Source: Acidianus ambivalens (GTDB lineage: Archaea; Thermoproteota; Thermoprotei_A; Sulfolobales; Sulfolobaceae). Taken from it: 64,000 bases of DNA. This document shows, in pieces, positions 12,600-21,333 of this stretch. The first letter of the stretch is position 1, and each line of letters starts with the position of its first letter. The DNA is taken from assembly GCF_009729015.1 (NCBI RefSeq), contig NZ_CP045482.1, positions 2,188,028 through 2,252,027 of the forward strand. Reading direction: 5' to 3'. The position numbers were made by a program, and so were the translations under genes. The notes beneath the pieces were generated by a model. The model searched no databases, was not told the origin of the DNA, and saw nothing but the letters and a program-made list of their open reading frames with translations.

Positions 12600-13165
12600 T
12601 GACGAGAATAGTAATATCTGGGACTCCAGGAGTAGGAAAAACTGCTGTAAGTAAATTACTTTCATCAAAATTTTCTTTGGAGTATTTTCACGTCTCATCC
12701 TTTATTATTCAAAACAAACTTTACGAGTCTTATGATCCCTTACGCAATACTTATAATATTGATGATGAAAAAGTTGCGAAGGTTATTAATTCTTATTTAA
12801 GTAGCAAAAAAGATGTAGTAATTGAAACTATTTATCCATCACTTATAGATTATGCAGACAAAGTAATAATCTTAAGAAAATACCCCCTTGTACTTTATGA
12901 GGAATTAAAAAGAAGAGGATGGAATGAGATAAAAGTAGCAGAAAACGTAGAGGCTGAAATATTAGGTGTAATTCTCCAAGAAGCAATTGATTGGTTTAAA
13001 GATAAAAGACCTTGCCAGATAAATACTACTAATAGAACTGCGGAAGAAGTTGTAAATAGAATAATGAATGACTCATGCGAGGAAATAGATTGGTTATCGG
13101 ATGAAAAAGTTCAAGATCTTCTTTTCACTTTAGATAAGGTTATTAGTCTTACAGAGAATAAATAA
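12599..13165 (+). CDS. Fap7/AK6-like adenylate-kinase-family NTPase
   Basis: 188 aa, ATG overlapping the preceding stop. P-loop GTPGVGKT is at residues 8-15 and a kinase lid-like segment LKRRGWNEIKVAENVEAEILGVI matches the AK6/Fap7 family, where RGW-x-x-x-K is conserved. In archaea and eukaryotes these proteins act in late small-subunit ribosome maturation (with uS11) and also show adenylate-kinase activity. Cytoplasmic. The mrp/apbC gene follows 3 bp downstream, so it is the fourth of five closely packed genes. Confidence 0.88.
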   Translation: MTRIVISGTPGVGKTAVSKLLSSKFSLEYFHVSSFIIQNKLYESYDPLRNTYNIDDEKVAKVINSYLSSKKDVVIETIYPSLIDYADKVIILRKYPLVLYEELKRRGWNEIKVAENVEAEILGVILQEAIDWFKDKRPCQINTTNRTAEEVVNRIMNDSCEEIDWLSDEKVQDLLFTLDKVISLTENK

Positions 13166-13168
13166 TGG

Positions 13169-14050
13169 ATGAGTTCAAATCCTTTCAGATTACAGCAACC
13201 TCAAAGGCAACCTAGAGATCTAAGAAAAGTTCAACCCCAAATTCAAGGTGCTGATTTAAAAATTCAGATGAGAATGAAAAATGTAAAATATAAGATTGCA
13301 GTATTAAGCGGAAAAGGAGGAGTAGGGAAATCCTTCGTATCGTCAAATTTATCAATGGCCTTAGCTGCTGCAGGAAAGAAAGTAGGAATAGTAGATGTAG
13401 ATTTTCATGGTCCATCTGTTCCTAAGATGTTAGGTGTTAGAGGGCAAGTTTTAACTGCAGATGATGAAGGAATAATTCCAGTTAATGGACCTTTTGGCAT
13501 TAAAGTAGTTTCAATAGATTTTCTATTACCTAAAGACGATACGCCAGTAGTTTGGAGGGGTGCTATAAAGCACACTGCTATAAAGCAGTTTCTAGGAGAT
13601 GTAAAGTGGGGTGAGTTAGATTATTTAATTATAGATATGCCTCCTGGAACTGGAGACGAGGCGTTATCTGTAGCTCAATTAGTTCCAAATTTAACTGGAT
13701 TCATTATAGTCACCATACCTTCAGAAGTATCAACTCTTGCAGTAAGTAAATCAGTAAATTTTGCAAAGACAGTTAATGCAAAAATTTTAGGTGTAATAGA
13801 GAACATGAGTTACTTTATATGTCCTGCTGATAATAAACCGTACTATATTTTCGGTGAAGGAAAAGGAAAGAAGATGGCTGAAGATATGGGAGTAGAATTA
13901 TTAGGTCAAGTTCCATTAGATCCTAAAATTGCCGAGGCTAACGATTTAGGAGAGCCGTTTTTCTTAAAATATCCTGACTCTCCTGCGTCTAAAGAATTCC
14001 TCTCCATAGCTGATAAAGTAATGAAAATTGTAGAGTCAAATACTAAATAA
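13169..14050 (+). CDS. apbC: Mrp/ApbC/Nbp35-type Fe-S carrier P-loop ATPase
   Basis: 293 aa from ATG 13169. The deviant Walker A SGKGGVGKS is at residues 47-55, followed by VDVDFHGPSVPKMLG and IDMPPGTGDEAL, all diagnostic of the Mrp/Nbp35 group that binds and hands over iron-sulfur clusters. A Gln/Pro-rich N-terminal tail (residues 5-30) replaces the DUF59 domain of bacterial Mrp. The bridging motif normally CPxC reads CPAD here (ENMSYFICPADNK), so only one of the two cluster Cys residues is kept. Last gene of the operon from the M50 protease. The stop overlaps a convergent small HTH gene by 15 bp. Confidence 0.93.
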   Translation: MSSNPFRLQQPQRQPRDLRKVQPQIQGADLKIQMRMKNVKYKIAVLSGKGGVGKSFVSSNLSMALAAAGKKVGIVDVDFHGPSVPKMLGVRGQVLTADDEGIIPVNGPFGIKVVSIDFLLPKDDTPVVWRGAIKHTAIKQFLGDVKWGELDYLIIDMPPGTGDEALSVAQLVPNLTGFIIVTIPSEVSTLAVSKSVNFAKTVNAKILGVIENMSYFICPADNKPYYIFGEGKGKKMAEDMGVELLGQVPLDPKIAEANDLGEPFFLKYPDSPASKEFLSIADKVMKIVESNTK

Positions 14051-14242
14051 AAACTTTTTCCTCTCATAGTTAGGAATTTTTTTGACTTTTCCTTCTCTAA
14101 CCATTTTAGCTAAAACTTCCCTAAACTGTAATGGCGTAAAATCTATATTTTCTTGAATTAATTCATTTCTTATTTCTTCTGAGGTTTTTGCTCCATTTTT
14201 TAATATCTCGAGGATTTTTTCCTCTAGTTTGGTATTATCCAT
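14036..14242 (-). CDS. Small winged-helix-like protein, 68 aa
   Basis: ATG start at 14242. The product MDNTKLEEKILEILKNGAKT has the helix pattern of a stand-alone winged helix: helix 1 (KLEEKILEILK), helix 2 (SEEIRNELIQ), recognition-like helix (TPLQFREVLAKMVREGKVKKI) and a basic wing (NYERKKFLFSI). Likely DNA-binding; targets unknown. Overlaps the 3' end of apbC by 15 bp on the opposite strand. Confidence 0.72.
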   Translation of the reverse strand: MDNTKLEEKILEILKNGAKTSEEIRNELIQENIDFTPLQFREVLAKMVREGKVKKIPNYERKKFLFSI

Positions 14243-14339
14243 GAGATAATATTGGATATACTTTTATAAAAAATTAGGTGTGATATTACATAAAACTTTA
14301 AAAAGAATAAAAACTTAAAGTTATAATGGTGAAACTTAA

Positions 14340-14687
14340 ATGAGTATCGAAATTAGCGAAAAAAGTATCATATTGAGAAGATTTCTAATGGTAGCTTACG
14401 GTTTATCTGAGGCAGATGTAGATGCATTCATGAAAATTGTTAACAGTAAAGAAGGAAAAGATGTAGATGCAATATCGTCAGAGCTAGGCATTAGTAAAAG
14501 CAGAGCAAGTTTAATACTTAAGAAACTTGCTGATGCAGGATTAATAGAAAAGCAAAAAAGCAATGGTAGTAAAGGCGGAAGGCCAAAGTATATGTATTTT
14601 GTTAACAAGAACGAGGTAATAGAAAAACTTGTTAAAAGAGCAGAAGACGTGTGTAAAGATTTAAGTGAAATTATAAGAGGCTTATGA
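14340..14687 (+). CDS. Winged-HTH transcriptional regulator (TrmB/MarR-like, Lrs14-sized)
   Basis: 115 aa, ATG start. The core AISSELGISKSRASLILKKLADAGLIEKQ (about residues 41-70) is a winged helix-turn-helix, followed by the wing SKGGRPKYMYFV, a GRPxYxY pattern common in small Sulfolobales regulators, and a C-terminal helix likely for dimerisation (about 83-113). A TATA-like CTTTAAAAAG lies at about 14296-14305 and GGTGA just before the start. The stop overlaps the convergent LysE gene by 17 bp. Regulon unknown. Confidence 0.85.
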   Translation: MSIEISEKSIILRRFLMVAYGLSEADVDAFMKIVNSKEGKDVDAISSELGISKSRASLILKKLADAGLIEKQKSNGSKGGRPKYMYFVNKNEVIEKLVKRAEDVCKDLSEIIRGL

Positions 14688-15225
14688 CACCTTCGTAAAT
14701 CATGTATAATCCAAAAGCTAGAAGAATTATAAACGAGAAAATTTTCACATATTTTGCATATTTGTTTCCTAATCTATTTATGAAAGTAGTAAATGCGAAG
14801 ATCCATATTATTATTCCTCCAAAGAATGGCAATATAATTGAAATTCCGAATTCATTTATCATAAATAAGCCTACTGTAATCCACCAACTTATTTGGTAAG
14901 GATTAGTAATTCCCATAATTAGCCCCGTAAAGTAATTTCCCTTTTTACTTCTATTACTTACCTTAGCCTTTAATGTTGCATATGATAAGAATATCATTAG
15001 TCCTCCACCTATAAAATAAAACACGACAAGAAGATTTTCAGGAATGAATTTTCTTACCTCAAAGGTTATCAAAAAGAAAATAAAGTCGGCAGTCATGGCT
15101 CCAAATCCTACACTACTGCCATGTAATTTGGATCTTAAGGATTCATTAGCCATTATTGCATTAATTGGGCCAGGAGGGGCTGCCATTGATAAACCTAATA
15201 AAACTCCTAGAAGGTAGGAAAACAC
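14671..15225 (-). CDS. LysE/RhtB-family exporter
   Basis: About 184 aa from a GTG at 15225 (MFSYLLGVLLGLSMAAPPGP); an alternative TTG at 15267 would add 14 residues. The shorter start is preferred because family members begin right before the first helix and because a TATA-like TTTATATA lies about 22-28 nt upstream, as for a leaderless mRNA. The signature AAPPGPINAIM near the N-terminus marks the LysE family of amino-acid/small-metabolite exporters. Six membrane helices are visible. A second conserved motif GITNPYQISWW is at the family position. Substrate unknown. Confidence 0.88.
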   Translation of the reverse strand: MFSYLLGVLLGLSMAAPPGPINAIMANESLRSKLHGSSVGFGAMTADFIFFLITFEVRKFIPENLLVVFYFIGGGLMIFLSYATLKAKVSNRSKKGNYFTGLIMGITNPYQISWWITVGLFMINEFGISIILPFFGGIIIWIFAFTTFINRLGNKYAKYVKIFSFIILLAFGLYMIYEGVISLL

Positions 15226-15243
15226 ATGAAATGATAAAACTTT

Positions 15244-15253
15244 CTCTATATAA
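15244..15253 (-). promoter_or_regulatory. TATA-like promoter of the LysE exporter gene
   Basis: On the minus strand the sequence reads AATTTATATAG, an archaeal TATA element, centred about 25 nt before the GTG at 15225. Position fits a leaderless transcript and supports the shorter start. Confidence 0.4.
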
Positions 15254-15340
15254 ATTTTTGCCTTCAATTCTTTCAGAGTTCTATCAGAATATTCTTAGAT
15301 TCTGGAAAAAATTTAAAAACGATAATGGAAACGGAAGCAT

Positions 15341-15778
15341 ATGCAAGAGGAGGAATTAAAAGAGAAGATTAAAAAGATGTATGAAGATGGGAAAACCATA
15401 AGAGAAATAGCTAAAGAATTAAATATGAGTTACAGTAAAGTAAGAAAAATTCTAATCTTAGAAGGCGTTCAATTTAGAGGTAAACTAAAGCAAGAGTTAG
15501 TTAATAAAGTTATAGAGCTCGCAAAACAAGGTTATAGTGCAAATAGAATCAGTAAAGAAATGAGACTCAATTCTAATACTGTCTTAAGGATTCTTAGAAA
15601 GAATAATCTAGTAAAGACTAAGAGAAAATTATCAAAGGAAGACATAGAGAAAATTAAATTAATGTATGAAAGCGGAAGTTCAATTTATAAAATTGCGAAA
15701 GAACTAAAAATATCTACAAATTTAGTGGTATATCATTTAAAGAAATTAAATATTTATAAACCTCAAACCTATTCATGA
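15341..15778 (+). CDS. Triple helix-turn-helix protein
   Basis: 145 aa from ATG 15341. It is built of three successive HTH units of the resolvase/IS-type (HTH_7/HTH_23-like): residues about 5-47 (MYEDGKTIREIAKELNMSYSKVRKIL), 52-93 (LAKQGYSANRISKEMRLNSNTVLRIL) and 99-140 (MYESGSSIYKIAKELKISTNLVVYHL). No catalytic domain follows. A TATA-like ATTTAAAAAC at 15311-15320 lies about 25 nt before the ATG. The array suggests binding to repeated DNA sites; it could be a regulator or a domesticated transposase DNA-binding part. The stop overlaps the convergent trpS by 10 bp. Confidence 0.8.
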   Translation: MQEEELKEKIKKMYEDGKTIREIAKELNMSYSKVRKILILEGVQFRGKLKQELVNKVIELAKQGYSANRISKEMRLNSNTVLRILRKNNLVKTKRKLSKEDIEKIKLMYESGSSIYKIAKELKISTNLVVYHLKKLNIYKPQTYS

Positions 15779-16911
15779 ATCTTATTCCACATTTCCTTAG
15801 CTAATTTTCCTTCATATTTAAACGTATTCACTAATTCCTTAGCTTCTTCCCTCTTAGCTCTATGTTCTTCTAAGAATTTATTCAGCTTATCAATAAGAAT
15901 TTGCTTAAGTTCTCCAGTAAGCATTTTACCGCTACGATAATCTTCTTCTATTTTCTTTATCTTATTATCATCCTCTTCAAAGAACATATATAACCATTGA
16001 AATGACACATCTATTTCAGGATTTCCTCCATATTTTCTGTGAAGCTCTACAGTTGGCTGACCACCAGAGAATGCGTATTTCATGATCTTTCTTTCTACAG
16101 TTTTTGGATCATCAGTTAAGTAAATTGCGCTTTCTGGAATGGAAGAACTCATTTTACCCTCCGGTCCTGTTAATGGAGGAAGGAATTTACTATGAATTTG
16201 TGCTGCTTTATAATATCCAAGGCTTTCTGCAATATCCCTCTGTAATCTCCAATAAGGATCTTGATCTATTCCTGCAGGGATTAGACATCTCTTTTTCTCA
16301 AACATTGTTGGAGCTATTTGCAATGCAGGATAGAATATTATTCCTATATTTGATGAATTTTCTAGACCAAAAGTTGCTTTGACTTCGGAGAAAGTTAACT
16401 TTTTAGCTATTTTTGTTGCCAAAGGATACATATTTCTGATGTACTCAGTATCTTGGAAAATGAAAGTTCTGTCTGGATCAAAACCTACAGCTATTATATC
16501 CAGGATATTATCATAAGCAAATTGTCTAGTTTGCTCTAAGGTAAGTTCTGGATTTCTCATGAACTTTTCATCATCTGTTATCTCTATATAAAGATTGACC
16601 TTAAATTTCTCTTGTAACCACTTGGTAAAAATAAAAGGTATTAGATGACCAATGTGCATACCGAGAGAAGGAGCTCTACCAGTATAAAGGAAGAACCCTT
16701 TACCTTCTTCATAGTCTTTTAGAACTAAATCAAGATCTCTATGAGAAAAGAACACGTCTCTCCTTAACATTACATGTAAGTCTCCGGTAATTTTCTTTAT
16801 TCTTTCCTTTAATTCTGGCGTTATTTTCTGGGTTCCAAACTGTACAATAAGTTTGTCATAATCGACCTTTCCTTTTACTTCCCAAGGAGTTACGGAAAAG
16901 TTAGAAGACAC
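15769..16911 (-). CDS. trpS: Tryptophanyl-tRNA synthetase
   Basis: 380 aa from a GTG at 16911 (MSSNFSVTPWEVKGKVDYDK). Class I signatures are clear: HIGH at 86-89 within YTGRAPSLGMHIGH, and KMSSS at 253-257. The N-terminal TPWEV...DYDKL segment and overall length match the archaeal/eukaryotic TrpRS group. Charges tRNA-Trp in the cytoplasm. Lies 30 bp downstream of the CdvB-paralog gene on the same strand, so co-transcription is possible. Confidence 0.96.
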   Translation of the reverse strand: MSSNFSVTPWEVKGKVDYDKLIVQFGTQKITPELKERIKKITGDLHVMLRRDVFFSHRDLDLVLKDYEEGKGFFLYTGRAPSLGMHIGHLIPFIFTKWLQEKFKVNLYIEITDDEKFMRNPELTLEQTRQFAYDNILDIIAVGFDPDRTFIFQDTEYIRNMYPLATKIAKKLTFSEVKATFGLENSSNIGIIFYPALQIAPTMFEKKRCLIPAGIDQDPYWRLQRDIAESLGYYKAAQIHSKFLPPLTGPEGKMSSSIPESAIYLTDDPKTVERKIMKYAFSGGQPTVELHRKYGGNPEIDVSFQWLYMFFEEDDNKIKKIEEDYRSGKMLTGELKQILIDKLNKFLEEHRAKREEAKELVNTFKYEGKLAKEMWNKIHE

Positions 16912-16941
16912 GAAAAAATGTAAAAATATTAAAAAATAAGC

Positions 16942-17592
<651 letters not shown>

Positions 17593-17666
17593 CTAATTAT
17601 TCTCGGTTAATACTATATAAAGGAGAGAACTCGGTCTTATTAACTTAAAAATCAAAATGACAAATA

Positions 17667-17924
17667 ATGATGTCATCTGCTGAAGACCCAGACGTGGATA
17701 TACTTAATAAAAACGGTTTAGTTAATGTATATGTAGACCTTAGAGGAAAGGAAATAAACACTAAAAGGTTACTAGTAAGAGCTGACAATTCTCATGTATA
17801 TATTTATGATCCGGATTCTAATTCTATAGTGAAAATTATATATGTAAATGATTTAATAGACCCTTCCACTCTTTCAGTCTCAGAGAAAAATGGAATAATT
17901 AATATTTCACTTAAGAAGACATAA
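17667..17924 (+). CDS. Small Hsp20/CS-fold-like protein, 85 aa
   Basis: Starts ATG-ATG at 17667. The product has the alternating beta pattern of an alpha-crystallin/CS core (NVYVDLRGKEINTKRLLVRADNS) ending in SEKNGIINISLKKT, which resembles the conserved NGVLxIxLPK strand of small heat-shock proteins. The usual N-terminal arm and IxI tail are missing. It may be a degenerate small Hsp or an assembly chaperone. Followed after 5 bp by alaX. Confidence 0.65.
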   Translation: MMSSAEDPDVDILNKNGLVNVYVDLRGKEINTKRLLVRADNSHVYIYDPDSNSIVKIIYVNDLIDPSTLSVSEKNGIINISLKKT

Positions 17925-17929
17925 ATAAT

Positions 17930-18637
17930 GTGGCAACAGAAGAACTTTATCTAAAAGATTCTTATATAAAAGAATTTGAGGCAAAAGTTACTAAGGTTAA
18001 TGGAAATGAGGTAATATTGGATAAAACAGCTTTTTATCCAGGCGGAGGAGGTTTAGAAAATGATGTAGGAAAGCTAATAAAAAATAACGGTGAAGTACTC
18101 AACGTAAAAGAAGTGAAAAGACAAGGAGATGATATAGTTCACATAATAGAAGGAGGAGAATTAAGGGAGGGGGATAACGTTAAAGGAGTAATAGACTGGG
18201 ATAGAAGGTATAAAATGATGAGATTACATACCGCATCTCACGTTATGGCTGCAGTAGCGTACTCTCAATTTAACGCGTTAATTACTGGAGGGCATATTTC
18301 TCCAGAGTACGCAAAGGATGATTTTAATTTAGAGAATAAGGATTTAATCCCTCAAATAGTCGAGAAGGCTAACGAGATTCTTTCAAAAGGCATAGAAGTT
18401 AAAGTATATTTCTTACCTAGAGAAGAAGCTTTAAAAATTCCTGGAATAGTAAAGCTCGCTGAAAGAAATCCTCCTAGTATACCTATTTGGAGAATAGTAG
18501 AAATACCCGGAATAGATATACAAGCTGACGGAGGTCCTCACGTTAAAAACACTTCAGAAGTAGGAAAGATACGCATTATAAAAATAGAGAATAGAGGTAA
18601 AAATAGGAAAAGAGTTTACTATACCGTGGAAAGTTAA
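17930..18637 (+). CDS. alaX: Alanyl-tRNA editing protein AlaX
   Basis: 235 aa from the GTG at 17930. It has the AlaX two-part form: an N-terminal beta-barrel like the AlaRS glycine-rich region (KTAFYPGGGGLENDVGKL) and the editing domain with LHTASHVM (about residues 101-108) and DGGPHVKNTSEVG. The enzyme hydrolyses Ser-tRNA-Ala (and Gly) made by AlaRS. The zinc ligand Cys in the usual CGGTH motif is Asp here (ADGGPH). The medium-length form is typical of archaeal AlaX-M. Cytoplasmic; stop overlaps the convergent GtrA gene by 4 bp. Confidence 0.92.
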   Translation: MATEELYLKDSYIKEFEAKVTKVNGNEVILDKTAFYPGGGGLENDVGKLIKNNGEVLNVKEVKRQGDDIVHIIEGGELREGDNVKGVIDWDRRYKMMRLHTASHVMAAVAYSQFNALITGGHISPEYAKDDFNLENKDLIPQIVEKANEILSKGIEVKVYFLPREEALKIPGIVKLAERNPPSIPIWRIVEIPGIDIQADGGPHVKNTSEVGKIRIIKIENRGKNRKRVYYTVES

Positions 18638-19065
18638 GCCCAAACGTATTTTAAGCTAGTTATGAACCTTACGGCAAAGCCTGAAACAATTCCTATAAAG
18701 TTAATTACTGCAAGGAACAATGACTGCGCCTTTATGTAAGAGAAGAATAGAAAGAGCAGAATTTCAGATATATTTGAAAAATGAAGAAACGCTACCAGCA
18801 ATAGAATAACTGTAATGTATTGCACTATTCCACCACTAAAAGACGATACATGAAATTTAAGTAATCTCTTAATAAAACTTCCCACTCTTCTATCCTTAAA
18901 AGTCCAAATGTCATTTAGTACAAAATTAAATATTATTGAAAGCTCGATAGCTAACCCTAAGGAAAAGAAAATAGGCATACTGTGTGCGCTAAGAAGGAAA
19001 ACTCCTTCATTAACTAAAGTTCCTAAGCCTCCAACTATCATGAACTTTAATAATCTTAGATCCAC
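18634..19065 (-). CDS. GtrA-family membrane protein
   Basis: 143 aa from a GTG at 19065. Four membrane helices: about residues 7-28, 33-50, 78-100 and 115-137. The opening LLKFMIVGGLGTLVNEGVF and the FVLNDIWTFKDRR motif are diagnostic of GtrA-like proteins, which help flip polyprenyl-linked sugars for surface polysaccharide or glycoprotein synthesis. No glycosyltransferase is next to it; two GT4 genes occur elsewhere in the window. Confidence 0.9.
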   Translation of the reverse strand: MDLRLLKFMIVGGLGTLVNEGVFLLSAHSMPIFFSLGLAIELSIIFNFVLNDIWTFKDRRVGSFIKRLLKFHVSSFSGGIVQYITVILLLVAFLHFSNISEILLFLFFSYIKAQSLFLAVINFIGIVSGFAVRFITSLKYVWA

Positions 19066-19136
19066 GACTTATACTTCTCTATTAAAATATTATAAATCTT
19101 ATCCCATTAAATTGTGTACTTTCTAAACTGGTGGCA

Positions 19137-20105
19137 TTAAATTGATGAATTAGATAAAAATTCATCAATTTCATTAACTAGCTCTTGATAATCTTTTCTC
19201 AAAGAAATTCTACCATAAAATTCATTTAAGCCTACAAAGTTAGAGCAATCCCTAATTAAGAATCCCTTACTCCTAAGATATGAGTTAATGAATCTAACAT
19301 TAATTGGAAATCTTACTAGAACATAGGGCGCAAATGATTTATATATTGTAACTCTTTTTCTCTCCTCTCTAATTCTAAAGTTTTCCAAGAGGGAGGTCAC
19401 AAGATCTCTACTTTTTCTAAAGAAATCCTTAATTTCCTTAGGATTTGCGTTGGATAATACATAATAAGCAATAGAATTAATCCTCCAAGGAGGAGAATTC
19501 TTTTCGAGTTCTTTACTTCTTTTTCCTATAGTAAATCCAATCCTTAAGCCAGGGATTGACAGTGATTTGGTAAAAGTTGAAACTATTAGAAGATTATCAT
19601 AGTCCTTTACAAATTTCTTAGCGGAATCTACAAGACTTATGTCTGCGAAAGATTCGTCAACTACTAAATCCTTTCCTTCTTCTAGGAATTCCTCAATTTC
19701 CTTAAGGTCTATTTTTGCACCAGTAGGATTATTAGGATTACTTATTATGACTTTATTGCCTTGTAGGCGGTAAATAAAATAATTTTCTCTTTCTTCCGCA
19801 AAATAAATATAGCTCCTTTTATATTCAACATAATTAGGCTCTGGGACAACCCTAGGTTCTAGTAAATTTATAACCTCACTAGCCCCGTTAAATACTCCTA
19901 TATATTCTTCATCAACGTCATAAATCTCAGCAATATTTTCTCTCAGTTTCTCGTAGTTGTCAGGATAATAAAGATAAACTTTTTCCTTTATTGCTTCATT
20001 AATCAACTCTTCAATAAAATCAGGGTAAATAGGATTGAGATTAACGCTGAAATCCCTTAACTTTTCTGGCCTTCCGTTTATCCACCTAACTCCTCCGTGT
20101 TTCAT
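19137..20105 (-). CDS. PLP-dependent aminotransferase, CobD/HisC-like
   Basis: 322 aa, ATG at 20105 overlapping the stop of the regulator upstream (TAATG). The start HGGVR...RDFSVNLNPI matches threonine-phosphate decarboxylase (CobD, cobalamin side-chain synthesis), which opens HGGN...DFSxNxNP. Later fold-type I features are visible: NPNNPTGA, VVDESFAD and the PLP-lysine block STFTKSLSIPGLRIGF. Somewhat shorter than CobD (about 360). Histidinol-phosphate aminotransferase is the alternative, though HisC lacks the HGG start. No other cobalamin genes are in the window. Confidence 0.82.
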   Translation of the reverse strand: MKHGGVRWINGRPEKLRDFSVNLNPIYPDFIEELINEAIKEKVYLYYPDNYEKLRENIAEIYDVDEEYIGVFNGASEVINLLEPRVVPEPNYVEYKRSYIYFAEERENYFIYRLQGNKVIISNPNNPTGAKIDLKEIEEFLEEGKDLVVDESFADISLVDSAKKFVKDYDNLLIVSTFTKSLSIPGLRIGFTIGKRSKELEKNSPPWRINSIAYYVLSNANPKEIKDFFRKSRDLVTSLLENFRIREERKRVTIYKSFAPYVLVRFPINVRFINSYLRSKGFLIRDCSNFVGLNEFYGRISLRKDYQELVNEIDEFLSNSSI

Positions 20106-20683
20106 TAACTCCTCTCCCTAAAAAACGTTTCAATAACGTTTCTCTCGGCTCTTCTTAAAATTTCTGATAGATTTGAAACACTCATATTTAGCTTTTCCGC
20201 TAATTCCTTAATTCTGATCTTCTTAGGATAATCAAAATAACCAGCCTCAAAAGCTATCTTTAAAATTTGTTCTTGCCTTGCAGTTAATACATCCTCTGAT
20301 TTTACCTTAATTACCTTAACAACCTTGACTTCTATATGATGCTCGACAAAATCCCTCAACATTTTCTTTAATTCAGTATAATCTGAAAGAATTACTGTCC
20401 AATATATTCCGTCGTTAGTAGCAGTACCATTCATTATAATATAGTTAGACAATATGCGTTCTATTGGTTCATTAACTATTATAGTTCCTAGGTATTTGAA
20501 TTTGGAAACTCTAGAAAGGTTCCACTTAAGCTTTTTTGCATCCTCTTCTTTTCCTTTAAATTCTATTAAAAGCCTTGCTCCATTAGTGGAAGGTTTTATA
20601 TCCAATACTGACAATGAATTTCTAGAATAGTCAATCCCCTTAGACCAGTCCTCGTGATTTACCTTAAAACTTACGTATAGCAT
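20105..20683 (-). CDS. Bat-type HTH_10 transcriptional regulator
   Basis: 192 aa, ATG start. The last 60 residues, LTARQEQILKIAFEAGYFDYPKKIRIKELAEKLNMSVSNLSEILRRAERNVI, are the HTH_10 domain of the archaeal bacterio-opsin-activator (Bat) family; the first 130 residues are an unclassified sensor-like alpha/beta region. Translation is coupled to the CobD-like gene by a TAATG overlap, so it probably regulates that gene or its pathway. Ligand unknown. Confidence 0.88.
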   Translation of the reverse strand: MLYVSFKVNHEDWSKGIDYSRNSLSVLDIKPSTNGARLLIEFKGKEEDAKKLKWNLSRVSKFKYLGTIIVNEPIERILSNYIIMNGTATNDGIYWTVILSDYTELKKMLRDFVEHHIEVKVVKVIKVKSEDVLTARQEQILKIAFEAGYFDYPKKIRIKELAEKLNMSVSNLSEILRRAERNVIETFFRERS

Positions 20684-20747
20684 CTCGAAAATCTTCGGGG
20701 TAAAAGAAATAAGTTTTTCTGGAAAATGATAAGTTAAAGTCAGAAAG

Positions 20748-20757
20748 TTTTAAATAT
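20748..20757 (+). promoter_or_regulatory. TATA box of tRNA-Glu gene
   Basis: TTTTAAATAT about 27 nt before the first base of the tRNA; position and composition fit an archaeal box A. Confidence 0.55.
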
Positions 20758-20779
20758 TTCAGCTTACTAATTATATCTC

Positions 20780-20854
20780 GCTCCGGTAGTATAGCCCGGT
20801 CAAGTATGCAGGCCTCTCAAGCCTGTGGCCCGGGTTCAAATCCCGGCCGGAGCA
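20780..20854 (+). tRNA. tRNA-Glu (anticodon CTC)
   Basis: Cloverleaf is readable: acceptor GCTCCGG/CCGGAGC, anticodon stem CAGGC/GCCTG with loop CTCTCAA (anticodon CTC), and T arm with GGTTCAAATCC. Discriminator base A at 20854, no encoded CCA, no intron in the anticodon loop. D stem is held by A-T and G-T pairs. Confidence 0.95.
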
Positions 20855-20956
20855 CTGTATATAAATTATTATTGTAAGTTGCATATTATTTTAAAATATT
20901 AATAAAAATCTTATTTTTATTGTTGATAATCTATTATCTTGGCAAATTTTACTTAG

Positions 20957-21085
20957 TTATTTATTCTCTTTCTTCTTTGATGAGATTTTATGGGCTTCTT
21001 CCTTTACTTTATCTCCTGCTTTATTTGCACTATTTTCTACGGATTTTGCTGTATCTTTAATTTTATCTTTTACACTTTTTGTCAT
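20957..21085 (-). CDS. Lys-rich small amphipathic protein, 42 aa
   Basis: ATG at 21083-21085, stop at 20957-20959. The product MTKSVKDKIKDTAKSVENSA and onward (ends HKISSKKKENK) has an 11-residue-like spacing of Lys, Asp/Glu and Ala that resembles LEA/CsbD-type stress proteins. A TATA-like TTATATATTA lies about 27 nt upstream of the start, as for leaderless genes. Composition differs from random AT-rich frames, which argues for a real gene. Function unknown. Confidence 0.55.
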   Translation of the reverse strand: MTKSVKDKIKDTAKSVENSANKAGDKVKEEAHKISSKKKENK

Positions 21086-21333
21086 ACTTACATATATAGT
21101 TTTTCTAATATATAACTTTTTGGATATGTGGTCTTAAATTGTTAATGATTAAAAACTAACTTAATATACCATTTATCATTTCTTTTAATAGCATATATTT
21201 ATATGTAATTTTTTGTCAATATATACTATTAATCTTCAGATTTATTATAACCGATAAAGTCTAAACTTTTTATGATTTTGTAAATTTAAAGATGAATAAT
21301 TTTTTTAACTCCATATTAGTTATATTTTTAGGT

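Noticed and set aside
15165..15359. 64-codon plus-strand frame crossing the LysE start and the triple-HTH start.
   Set aside because: It lies antisense to the well supported LysE gene and overlaps the HTH gene start; composition is not protein-like.
16104..16382. 92-codon plus-strand frame.
   Set aside because: Fully antisense to trpS, whose frame has all class I motifs.
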